A DNA stretch of 64,000 bases from JAKFDI01 sp036676235 (lineage in GTDB: Bacteria > Pseudomonadota > Gammaproteobacteria > Burkholderiales > Burkholderiaceae_C). Below, in pieces: positions 8,387 through 15,968 of the stretch. Position 1 is the first letter of the stretch. Each line of letters opens with the position of its first letter. Under the pieces are notes generated by a model. It had not been told where the DNA came from, made no database searches, and saw only the letters and a list, made by a program, of their open reading frames with translations. The stretch spans positions 248,001-312,000 of the forward strand of contig JAKFDI010000010.1 in NCBI GenBank assembly GCA_036676235.1. Direction: 5' to 3'. Made by a program: the position numbers and the translations under genes.

Positions 8387-8408
8387 TCCGGCTCACGCCG
8401 AAGAAACA

Positions 8409-8434
8409 AGGCCGCTGATCAGGCGGCCTTTTTC
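8409..8434 (+). terminator. Rho-independent terminator of the lipoprotein gene
   Basis: AGGCCGC stem, loop TGATCAG, complementary GCGGCCT, then a run of T. It begins 22 bases after the TAA stop. Confidence 0.85.
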
Positions 8435-8464
8435 ATTCCCGCTTCAACCGTATTTCGACCGCGT

Positions 8465-9244
8465 TCAGCGCGGTTCGATCCAGTCGAAGCCCCAGCCCGC
8501 GCCCGCCACTCGCATTTCATCGGGAAGGGCGCCGCAGGCGTCGGCCAGCGCGCGCAACGCGAGTTCCGGCCGATTGTTCTCGGCGCTCAGGTGCGCCGCC
8601 ACGACGTGACGCAGGCCGTCATGCATGCAGGCGGCGAGGATCTGCGCGGCGGCTTCATTGCTGAGGTGGCCGAATCGCCCGCCCACGCGGGCCTTCAGCG
8701 ACGCGGGGTAGCGCGAATTCGCGAGCAGCGTGGTGTCGTGATTGCATTCGAGCAGCAGCGCCTCGCAGTGGCGCAACTGGGCGAGCAGGTGCTCGGTGCT
8801 CGATCCGGCGTCCGTGAGCAGGCCGATGCGCCGCGCGCCGTCGGAGCACACCAGTTGCAGCGGCTCCTGCGCGTCGTGCGGCACGGTGTAGGGCTGCAGC
8901 AGCAGGTCGCCGACGGCGATGGCTTCGCCGTCGCGTGCGAAGTGCACCGGCTGCGGCAGCTCGGGTTCGCCGATGGCGCGCCACGTGCCGCGACTCATCC
9001 ACAGCGGGGTGCCGTGGCGCCGCGCGAGGCTGGCCGCACAGCCGATGTGGTCGCCGTGCTCGTGCGTGATGAATACCGCGTCGATGTCGTCCGGCGCCAC
9101 GCCGGCCCGCGCCAGGCGGGTGGTCAACTCACGCAGCGAGAAGCCGCAGTCGACGAGCACGCGGCTGGTCGTGCCGCCGCTCGCCGCCTCGATCAGCGTG
9201 GCGTTGCCGCTGCTGCCGCTGCCCAGACTGCAGAAGCGGATCAC
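8465..9244 (-). CDS. Metallo-beta-lactamase-fold hydrolase (YycJ/WalJ-like)
   Basis: A 259-residue member of the metallo-beta-lactamase superfamily. The metal motif THEHGDHIGC (HxHxDH) is near residue 60, with later ligands in LLECNHD and AAHLSAENN. The opening RFCSLGSGSSGNATLIEA is typical of the YycJ/WalJ-type exonuclease-like group. The substrate is unknown. Translation starts at GTG 9244. It is the last gene of a leftward unit dapA-bamC-this gene, 30 bases after bamC, an arrangement common in Burkholderiales. Confidence 0.85.
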   Translation of the reverse strand: MIRFCSLGSGSSGNATLIEAASGGTTSRVLVDCGFSLRELTTRLARAGVAPDDIDAVFITHEHGDHIGCAASLARRHGTPLWMSRGTWRAIGEPELPQPVHFARDGEAIAVGDLLLQPYTVPHDAQEPLQLVCSDGARRIGLLTDAGSSTEHLLAQLRHCEALLLECNHDTTLLANSRYPASLKARVGGRFGHLSNEAAAQILAACMHDGLRHVVAAHLSAENNRPELALRALADACGALPDEMRVAGAGWGFDWIEPR

Positions 9245-9274
9245 GTCGCTGTGAGGGCTTGGCTGAAGCGCGGC

Positions 9275-10432
9275 CTACTTCAGGTCTTCGAGCAGCAATC
9301 GGACGATGCGCTTGCCGGTTTCGCCGTTCTCGGGTGCGCCTTGTGCGTCGTGAACGGACACAGTGCTGCCTTCGCCCGCCGCCTTCACGCTCACGCGGTA
9401 GCGCGAGGGCGCCTGCGCTTCCTTGCGGCCGAGACCGAAGCTGAACAGCTTGCCGAAGAAGCCCGGCTCGCCCTTGCCGAGGAGCTGCGGATCGATGTAG
9501 CGCACGAAGTACACGCCGTTCGCGCGGTCGCGATCCTCGACGGTGAATCCGCTTCGGTCGAGCGCGAGGCCGACGCGGCGCCAGGCGCGATCGAAGCCGT
9601 CGTCCATCGCCAGCGTGGCGGCCGGCTGGCCTTCGACGATGCGCGCGCGCGGCGTCTGCGGCGCGGCGATGGCGGCCGTCGAGGCCTGGACCTGCTCTTC
9701 CTTGGCGCCGAGGTGTCCCATGATCCGCTGCAGCATCTCGATCTCGAGCTGGCGGTCGGATGGGCGCGGCTGCCACATCGTCGTGTCGCGCAACTGGGTG
9801 TTGTAGACCTCGACCATGCCGCGGTGGGTCACGTAGACCTCGGTGCCGTTCGGCGTGCGTTCCACGCGCGTGCGGAATTTGTCGCGCTCGCCGGTGTCGT
9901 AGAGCGAATCGATGACGCCGCCCAGCGTGCGGCGGATCACGTCCTGCGGCAGCTTCGCGCGGTTCTCGGCCCATTCGGTTTCCATGACGCCGACGTCGGG
10001 CTGGTCCACGGCCAGCGCGAAGCCGCGCTCGCGCCAGAAGGCTTCGAGCTGCGGCCACAGTTGCTCGGGCGGGAGCGGGGTGACGAGCCAGCGCTCTTCA
10101 CCCAGGCGCGCGAGCCGCAAGCCGCTAGCCGTCTCAGGCGTGATGGCTGCAAGCGGCACCGCGGCGGCGGATTGCGTGGTGGCGGGCGACTGGAACGTGG
10201 AGGCGCTGACCGCGCCACCGCTTTGCTGGTAGCGCGAATCGCGCGAGAGCTGCGTCAGGTCGGGCGGCACTTCCAGGCCGTTGGTCTTGCTGGTCTTGCT
10301 GGCCGAGCGGTAGTCGATCTTGTCGCCGGAAAGCAAGCCTTCGGTCGACGTGCACCCCGCGAGAAAGGCGGAGAGGACGCAGGCGGCCTGCACGGCGGTG
10401 CTGCGCAGGATCGGACGATGGGTGACGGTCAC
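9275..10432 (-). CDS. bamC: Outer membrane assembly lipoprotein BamC
   Basis: Lipoprotein subunit of the BAM complex that inserts beta-barrel proteins into the outer membrane. It starts at GTG 10432, with a signal peptide to residue 26 and lipobox L-A-G-C27. The unstructured BamC signature DYRSASKTSKTNGLEVPPDL follows near residue 40, then two helix-grip domains (about 110-220 and 260-375). At 385 residues it is a little longer than E. coli BamC (344). It lies downstream of dapA as in E. coli. Confidence 0.92.
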   Translation of the reverse strand: MTVTHRPILRSTAVQAACVLSAFLAGCTSTEGLLSGDKIDYRSASKTSKTNGLEVPPDLTQLSRDSRYQQSGGAVSASTFQSPATTQSAAAVPLAAITPETASGLRLARLGEERWLVTPLPPEQLWPQLEAFWRERGFALAVDQPDVGVMETEWAENRAKLPQDVIRRTLGGVIDSLYDTGERDKFRTRVERTPNGTEVYVTHRGMVEVYNTQLRDTTMWQPRPSDRQLEIEMLQRIMGHLGAKEEQVQASTAAIAAPQTPRARIVEGQPAATLAMDDGFDRAWRRVGLALDRSGFTVEDRDRANGVYFVRYIDPQLLGKGEPGFFGKLFSFGLGRKEAQAPSRYRVSVKAAGEGSTVSVHDAQGAPENGETGKRIVRLLLEDLK

Positions 10433-10510
10433 TTGGGGAATCTCCGCAGTGCGATGGGCCCGTCGACGGGCCGCGCGTAGGTGTATGTGAGTCGACTGCC
10501 GCGCTGCGGT

Positions 10511-11392
10511 TCAGAGCAGGCCGGCATCCCGCATCGCCTGCTCGACCGCCGCCTGGCCGGCATCCGTGAGCGGCGTGATCGGCAGGCGCAGCGAGGCGCC
10601 GCACAGGCCGAGCTTTGCCATCGCCCACTTGGTGGGCGCGGGGCTGGGCTCGATGAAGAGGTTGCGGTGCAGCGGCAGCAGCTTGAGGTGAATGGCGGCG
10701 GCCTCGCGGGCGCGGCCTTCGACAGCGGCCATGCACATCTCGTGCATCAGCCGCGGCGCCACGTTGGCGGTGACGCTCACGTTGCCGTGGCCGCCGAGCA
10801 GCATCAGCGCGATGGCGGTGCCGTCGTCGCCGGAGTAGATGGAGAAGTCTTTGGGGGCCTGCTTGATGAGCCAGGCCGCGCGCTCGATGTTGCCGCTGGC
10901 TTCCTTGATGCCGACGATGCCGGGCACCTCGGCGAGGCGCAGCGCCGTCTCGGGTTGCATGTCGGCGACGGTGCGGCCGGGCACGTTGTAGAGCACCATC
11001 GGGATGTCGACCGCCTCGGCGATGGCCTTGAAGTGCTGGTAGATGCCTTCCTGCGACGGCTTGTTGTAGTAGGGCACGACGGACAACGTGCAGTCGGCGC
11101 CGACCTTCTTCGCATAGGTCGACAGCTCGATCGCTTCGCGCGTGGAGTTGCCGCCGGTGCCGGCCATGATGGGCACGCGGCCCTTCGCATGCTCCGCGGC
11201 GACGCGGATGATCTCGAAGTGTTCGTCGAACGAGACGGTAGGCGATTCGCCCGTGGTGCCGACCACGCCGATGCAGTCGGTGCCTTCGGCGATGTGCCAG
11301 TCGATCAGGCGGCGCAGCGCGTCGTAGTCGACGCTGCCGTCTTCCTGCATCGGCGTCACGATCGCGACGATGCTGCCAACAATGGGTTTCAT
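10511..11392 (-). CDS. dapA: 4-hydroxy-tetrahydrodipicolinate synthase
   Basis: Condenses pyruvate with aspartate semialdehyde, the first committed step of lysine and diaminopimelate synthesis. It has 293 residues and starts MKPIVGSIVAIVTPMQEDGS. Conserved elements are GVVGTTGESPTVSFDEH, the VVPYYNKPSQEG loop with the catalytic Tyr, and Schiff-base Lys161 in GIVGIKEASGNIERA. It is the first gene of the dapA-bamC unit, with a -10 TAAAAT just upstream. Confidence 0.98.
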   Translation of the reverse strand: MKPIVGSIVAIVTPMQEDGSVDYDALRRLIDWHIAEGTDCIGVVGTTGESPTVSFDEHFEIIRVAAEHAKGRVPIMAGTGGNSTREAIELSTYAKKVGADCTLSVVPYYNKPSQEGIYQHFKAIAEAVDIPMVLYNVPGRTVADMQPETALRLAEVPGIVGIKEASGNIERAAWLIKQAPKDFSIYSGDDGTAIALMLLGGHGNVSVTANVAPRLMHEMCMAAVEGRAREAAAIHLKLLPLHRNLFIEPSPAPTKWAMAKLGLCGASLRLPITPLTDAGQAAVEQAMRDAGLL

Positions 11393-11416
11393 GGGGGAGG
11401 TCCTCTGAATCGGCGG

Positions 11417-11422
11417 ATTTTA
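11417..11422 (-). promoter_or_regulatory. Candidate -10 element of dapA
   Basis: TAAAAT on the minus strand, 25 bases upstream of the dapA ATG, leaving a short leader with a GAGG ribosome site. Confidence 0.5.
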
Positions 11423-11436
11423 GCCGGCCGCCCCTG

Positions 11437-11976
11437 CTACAACGGCCGGCGCACGGGGGCGTTTGCCGTGCCTGTTTCGCGCGCGGCGGCGATGCGCTGC
11501 ACGAAGCGATCGGGCGCTTCCAGGAAGCCGTCTTCGTAGGCGATCACCCGGAGTCCGTCGGTCGCACGCAGCAGTTCGCCGGGCTGCAGCAGGAAGTCGG
11601 GGTTCGAGGGTTTGCCGACGGTTTCGTTCCCCGCGGCAAAGGTTTCGTAGATCAGCACGCCGCCCTCGGCGACCGCCTGCATGAGGCGCGGCAGCAGCGG
11701 GCGCCACAGGTAGTTGGTGATGACCACGGCGTCGAAACGGCGCCCCTCGAAAGGCCACGGGCCGTGCTCGATGTCGGCAGCGACGGTCTCGGCCATGCCG
11801 TCGAGCGAGGCGAGGGCAGCGGCGTCGCGGTCGACGCCGGTGAGGCGAAAGCGCTGCTGCGCCAGCCAACGCACGTGGCGGCCCGATCCGCAAGCCACGT
11901 CGAGCACGGTGCCGCCGGCCGGGACGAGCCGCGACCAGCGCACGACCCAGGGCGACGGCGGCAGTTGTGCATGCAT
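11437..11976 (-). CDS. Class I SAM-dependent methyltransferase
   Basis: A 179-residue Rossmann methyltransferase related to the TehB/UbiE superfamily. It has motif I VLDVACGSGRHVRWL, motif II LTGVDRD with the acidic residue that binds SAM ribose, and DAVVITNYLWRPLLPRL as motif IV. The substrate cannot be told from the sequence. Its ATG overlaps the stop of the upstream 40-residue membrane protein by one base (TGATG), so translation is probably coupled. It appears to be the third gene of an MFS-miniprotein-methyltransferase unit. Confidence 0.82.
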   Translation of the reverse strand: MHAQLPPSPWVVRWSRLVPAGGTVLDVACGSGRHVRWLAQQRFRLTGVDRDAAALASLDGMAETVAADIEHGPWPFEGRRFDAVVITNYLWRPLLPRLMQAVAEGGVLIYETFAAGNETVGKPSNPDFLLQPGELLRATDGLRVIAYEDGFLEAPDRFVQRIAAARETGTANAPVRRPL

Positions 11977-12098
11977 CAGAAGCAGTTCCAGAGTTGATTG
12001 GCGAGCGTGACGGCCATGTCTGGGCGCAGGTAGGCGGCGAACACGGTGACCAGCACCATGGCCGCGCCCGTCCAGATCAGCATGCGGCGCAGCTTCAT
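11976..12098 (-). CDS. 40-residue single-pass membrane miniprotein
   Basis: Small gene starting at ATG 12098 and ending in the TGA that overlaps the methyltransferase start. The product opens MKLRRMLIWTGAAMVLVTVF: a basic N terminus (K-x-R-R) followed by one hydrophobic helix over about residues 7-24, then A-Y-L-R-P-D and a short amphipathic tail ending N-Q-L-W-N-C-F. It begins 5 bases after the MFS stop. Tight packing on both sides and a clear membrane-protein pattern argue that it is real. Function unknown; it could be a small partner of the transporter. Confidence 0.65.
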   Translation of the reverse strand: MKLRRMLIWTGAAMVLVTVFAAYLRPDMAVTLANQLWNCF

Positions 12099-12103
12099 CA
12101 CGT

Positions 12104-13336
12104 TTACACCGCGACGGCCGGCGCCGGTCTCGGAATGGCCGATTCCTTTACCGGCAGATTGGCCAGCGCCGCGAAGATGCCCAGCACCACCGCGATCCAC
12201 CACACGACGTCGTAGCTGCCGGTGGTGTCGTACAGCCGCCCGCCCAGCCACACGCCGAGGAAGCTGCCGACCTGGTGCGACAGGAACACGAAGCCGCCGA
12301 GCATCGACAAATACTGCACGCCGAAGATGTGCGCCACCATCGCGTTCGTCGGCGGCACCGTCGACAGCCACAGCACGCCCATCGTCGCCGAGAAGATGTA
12401 CACGCTCCACGGCGTGAGCGGCACGCTCAGGAACACCACGATGACGATGGAGCGCAGCAGGTAGATCGTCGACAGGATGTGCTTCTTCGGCAGTCGCTCG
12501 CCCAGCGAGCCGGCCGCGTAGGTGCCGATCACGTTGAACAGGCCGATGAGTGCCAGCGCCGTCGTCGCCACATCGGGCGACAGGTTGTGGTCGCGCAGGT
12601 AGCTCGGCATGTGCACGCCGATGAACACCACCTGGAAGCCGCAGACGAAGTAGCCCGCCATCAGCCAGCGAAAGCTCGGCCAGGCGAAGGCTTCGCGCAG
12701 CGCGTGACCGACGCTTTGGTGATGCGCGCCGGGCTTGGGCGCGGGCGCATTCGGTTCCTTCAGCCCGAAGGCGAGCGGCATGATCGCGAGCGCCAGGCAG
12801 CCAAGGATGAACAGCGCGTTCTGCCAGCCGAAGCCGCCGATCAGCCAGTTCTCCACCGGCACCATCAGGAACTGACCGAAGGAGCCGGCCGCCGCCGCCA
12901 CGCCCATCGCCCAGCTGCGCTTCTCGGGCGCGACGTTGCGGCCGATCACGCCGTAGATCACGGCGTAGGTGGTGCCCGATTGCGCCATGCCGAGCATCAG
13001 GCCGGCGCTGCCCATGAAGGCAAGGCCGGATGTCGACAAGCCCATCAGCACCAGGCCGCCGGCGTAGAGCAGGCTGCCGGCCAGCAGCACGCGAAAAGCG
13101 CCGAAACGATCGGCCAATCCGCCGGCGATCGGCCCGGCCACGCCCCAGGCCAGGTTCTGCACGGCCAGCGCGAAAGCGAAGGTCTCGCGTGACCAGCCGC
13201 GGTCCATGGTGACCGGCTGCAGCCACAGGCCGAAGCCGTGGCGGATGCCCATGGAAAGGGTGACGATGGCGGCGCCGCACAGCAGCACCTGGGTCATCGA
13301 AAGGCGGGGGGTTGGCGAAGAGGCGAGGGACGACAT
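12104..13336 (-). CDS. Major facilitator superfamily transporter
   Basis: A 410-residue inner-membrane carrier with about 12 hydrophobic segments. GGLADRFGAFRVLLAG between helices 2 and 3 is the typical MFS loop, and the region resembles the oxalate/formate antiporter-like and monocarboxylate-porter branch (MGIRHGFGLWLQPVTMDRGW). A central loop with GLKEPNAPAPKPGAHHQ separates the two halves. ATG 13336 is preferred; the frame is open upstream but adds a non-membrane segment overlapping the parE promoter region. The substrate is unknown. Confidence 0.88.
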   Translation of the reverse strand: MSSLASSPTPRLSMTQVLLCGAAIVTLSMGIRHGFGLWLQPVTMDRGWSRETFAFALAVQNLAWGVAGPIAGGLADRFGAFRVLLAGSLLYAGGLVLMGLSTSGLAFMGSAGLMLGMAQSGTTYAVIYGVIGRNVAPEKRSWAMGVAAAAGSFGQFLMVPVENWLIGGFGWQNALFILGCLALAIMPLAFGLKEPNAPAPKPGAHHQSVGHALREAFAWPSFRWLMAGYFVCGFQVVFIGVHMPSYLRDHNLSPDVATTALALIGLFNVIGTYAAGSLGERLPKKHILSTIYLLRSIVIVVFLSVPLTPWSVYIFSATMGVLWLSTVPPTNAMVAHIFGVQYLSMLGGFVFLSHQVGSFLGVWLGGRLYDTTGSYDVVWWIAVVLGIFAALANLPVKESAIPRPAPAVAV

Positions 13337-13410
13337 CGCGGAAATGTAGCCAACTGCCGGTGACCTTGCTGCGCCCCGATGACCCACCCGGATGGCGGGC
13401 TGCCGCTGCC

Positions 13411-13416
13411 TAGAAT
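13411..13416 (+). promoter_or_regulatory. Candidate -10 element of parE
   Basis: TAGAAT ends 8 bases before the parE ATG, so transcription would start almost at the start codon and the mRNA may be leaderless or nearly so. Confidence 0.4.
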
Positions 13417-13424
13417 GCGCCGCC

Positions 13425-15395
13425 ATGGCCACCAAGCAGTCCTCCTACGGCGAAGCGTCGATCCGCGTTCTGAAGGGCCTCGAGCCCGTGAAGCAGCGCC
13501 CGGGCATGTATACCCGCACCGATACGCCGCTGCACATCACGCAGGAAGTCATCGACAACGCCGCCGACGAGGCCCTGGCCGGCCACGGCAAGCGCATCGA
13601 TGTGACGCTGCACGCCGACGGTTCGGTGAGCGTGCAGGACGACGGGCGTGGGATTCCTTTCGGGCTGCACCCCGAGGAACAGGTGCCGGTGGTCGAGATC
13701 GTGTTCACGCGCCTGCACGCTGGCGGCAAATTCGACAAGGGATCGGGCGGCGCCTACAGCTTTTCGGGCGGGCTGCACGGCGTGGGCGTGAGCGTCACCA
13801 ATGCGCTGGCGAAGCGGCTGGAGGTGAGCGTCTGGCGCGAAGGCCAGGTGGCGACGCTGGCGTTCTCGGGCGGCGACGTGATGGAGCCGCTCGCCATCCG
13901 CAAGGCCGGCAGCGGCGATCGTAAGACCGGCACCACGGTGCGCGCCTGGCCCGACAGCAAGTATTTCGAGAGCGTCGATCTGCCCAAGCACGAACTCACG
14001 CACCTGCTGCGCAGCAAGGCCGTGCTCATGCCCGGCGTGAACGTGAGCCTTGCGATCGAGAAGACGGGCGAGGTGCAGAACTGGCTCTACAAGGGCGGGC
14101 TGCGCGATTACCTGCTTCAGACCTTGCCCGCCGACCCGGTGATTCCCCTGTTCGAGGGCGAGCACTACGCCGACGGCGGCGAGACCGAGAATTTCGCCGA
14201 AGGCGAGGGCGCCGCCTGGGGCGTGGCCTTCACCGAAGAAGGCTCGCCGGTGCGCGAGAGCTACGTCAACCTGATTCCGACGGTGGCCGGCGGCACGCAC
14301 GAATCCGGCCTGAAGGATGGCCTGTTCCAGGCAGTGAAGGGGTTCATCGACCTGCACAGCCTGCAGCCCAAGGGCGTGAAGCTGATGCCCGAGGACGTGT
14401 TCTCGCGCGCGAGCTTCGTGCTCTCGGCCAAGGTGCTGGACCCGCAGTTCCAGGGCCAGATCAAGGAGCGGCTCAACAGCCGCGACGCGCTGCGGCTCGT
14501 CTCCGCCTACGTGAAGCCGGCGATGGAGTTGTGGCTCAACCAGCATGTGGACTACGGCAAGAAGCTGGCCGAGCTCGTCATCAAGCAGGCGCAGGTGCGC
14601 CAGCGCGCGAGCCAGAAGGTCGAGAAGCGCAAGGGTTCGGGCGTGGCCGTGCTGCCGGGCAAGCTGACCGACTGCGAGAGCCGCGACATCAACTTGAACG
14701 AGCTGTTCCTGGTCGAAGGTGATTCAGCCGGCGGCAGCGCCAAGATGGGCCGCGACAAGGAGACGCAGGCGATTCTTCCGCTGCGCGGCAAGGTGCTCAA
14801 CGCCTGGGAAGTCGAGCGCGACCGGCTGTTCGCCAACAACGAGATCCACGACATCTCCGTCGCCATCGGCGTTGATCCGCACGGCGCAGATGACACGCCC
14901 GATCTTTCGGGGCTGCGCTACGGGAAGATCTGCATCCTCTCCGACGCCGACGTCGACGGCTCGCACATCCAGGTGCTGCTGCTCACGCTCTTCTTCCGCC
15001 ACTTCCCCAAGCTCATCGAAAAAGGCCACATCCACGTCGCCAAGCCGCCGCTGTTCCGCATCGACGCGCCCGCGCGGGGCAAGAAGCCGGCCGCCAAGAT
15101 CTATGCGCTGGACGACGGCGAACTCACTGCCACGCTGGACAAGCTTCGCAAGGAAGGCGCGCGCGAGAACGCCTGGAGCATCAGCCGCTTCAAGGGCCTC
15201 GGCGAGATGAACGCCGAGCAGTTGTGGGACACCACGCTCAACCCCGAGACGCGGCGCCTGCTGCAGGTGGCCTTCGGCGCGACCGGCTTCACCGGCACTG
15301 TCGATTCGTTCACCAAGCTGATGGGCAAGGGCGAGGCGCAGGCGCGGCGCGACCTGATGGAGTTGCACGGCGACGCGGTCGAGATCGATGTCTGA
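13425..15395 (+). CDS. parE: DNA topoisomerase IV subunit B
   Basis: ATPase subunit of topoisomerase IV, which decatenates daughter chromosomes. 656 residues from ATG 13425. GHKL ATPase motifs: IDNAADEALAGHG, DDGRGIPFG and SGGLHGVGVSVTNAL. The TOPRIM part has FLVEGDSAGGSAKMGRD and LSDADVDGSHIQ, and the protein ends in the usual ELHGDAVEIDV. It lies 30 bases before a GNAT gene, which in turn precedes parC; the interposed acetyltransferase is the only unusual feature of this parE-parC pair. Confidence 0.96.
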   Translation: MATKQSSYGEASIRVLKGLEPVKQRPGMYTRTDTPLHITQEVIDNAADEALAGHGKRIDVTLHADGSVSVQDDGRGIPFGLHPEEQVPVVEIVFTRLHAGGKFDKGSGGAYSFSGGLHGVGVSVTNALAKRLEVSVWREGQVATLAFSGGDVMEPLAIRKAGSGDRKTGTTVRAWPDSKYFESVDLPKHELTHLLRSKAVLMPGVNVSLAIEKTGEVQNWLYKGGLRDYLLQTLPADPVIPLFEGEHYADGGETENFAEGEGAAWGVAFTEEGSPVRESYVNLIPTVAGGTHESGLKDGLFQAVKGFIDLHSLQPKGVKLMPEDVFSRASFVLSAKVLDPQFQGQIKERLNSRDALRLVSAYVKPAMELWLNQHVDYGKKLAELVIKQAQVRQRASQKVEKRKGSGVAVLPGKLTDCESRDINLNELFLVEGDSAGGSAKMGRDKETQAILPLRGKVLNAWEVERDRLFANNEIHDISVAIGVDPHGADDTPDLSGLRYGKICILSDADVDGSHIQVLLLTLFFRHFPKLIEKGHIHVAKPPLFRIDAPARGKKPAAKIYALDDGELTATLDKLRKEGARENAWSISRFKGLGEMNAEQLWDTTLNPETRRLLQVAFGATGFTGTVDSFTKLMGKGEAQARRDLMELHGDAVEIDV

Positions 15396-15425
15396 TTCGT
15401 TCCGGCGCGTCTGGAGACGCCTTTT

Positions 15426-15953
15426 ATGACCCGCCCCTCCAGCATCCGCCTGCGCCCGACCATGCTGTCGGATCTCGACTTCGTGATCTCGGTCGAACAG
15501 GACCAGTCCAACCGCCCGTTCATCACGCCGTGGGCGCGCACGCAGCACGAGGGCGCGATCCGGTTTCCCGACTTCCGGCACTTCATCGTCGAGGCGGGCG
15601 AGGGCACCGAGGCGGTGGGCTTCGTCATCCTGCAGGGTTGCCGCAATCCGCATGGCTCGGTGGAACTGAAGCGCATCGTGCTGCAGGCCAAGGGTCAGGG
15701 CCTCGGGCGTGCCTGCGTGCGGCTGCTGGCGCAGATGGCGTTTCGCGACCTGCATGCCCACCGCTTCTGGCTCGACGTGAAATCGCTCAACACGCGAGCG
15801 CTGGCGCTGTACCGCAGCGAGGGCTTCGTCGAGGAGGGCTGCCTGCGCGAAAGCGTGACGACCGACGATGGCTACGACTCGCTGATCGTGATGTCGATGC
15901 TGGAATCCGAGTACCAGCCGCTCGCCGCGAAATGGCAGCGCCGTGATGACTGA
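15426..15953 (+). CDS. GNAT family N-acetyltransferase
   Basis: A 175-residue acetyl-CoA-dependent acetyltransferase of the RimJ/RimL-like branch. The acetyl-CoA loop is in LQAKGQGLGRACVRLL (Q-x-x-G-x-G-x-A), followed by HRFWLDVKSLNTRALALYRS and GFVEEGCLRES, the usual end of this branch. The acceptor is unknown. It sits between parE and parC with 30- and 15-base gaps, so it is probably cotranscribed with them. Confidence 0.88.
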   Translation: MTRPSSIRLRPTMLSDLDFVISVEQDQSNRPFITPWARTQHEGAIRFPDFRHFIVEAGEGTEAVGFVILQGCRNPHGSVELKRIVLQAKGQGLGRACVRLLAQMAFRDLHAHRFWLDVKSLNTRALALYRSEGFVEEGCLRESVTTDDGYDSLIVMSMLESEYQPLAAKWQRRDD

Positions 15954-15968
15954 TGTGACCGAAAGACG

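Noticed and set aside
8591..10480. 629-codon plus-strand frame opposite the metallo-hydrolase and bamC genes
   Set aside because: Antisense to two well-supported genes and lacks any family motif.
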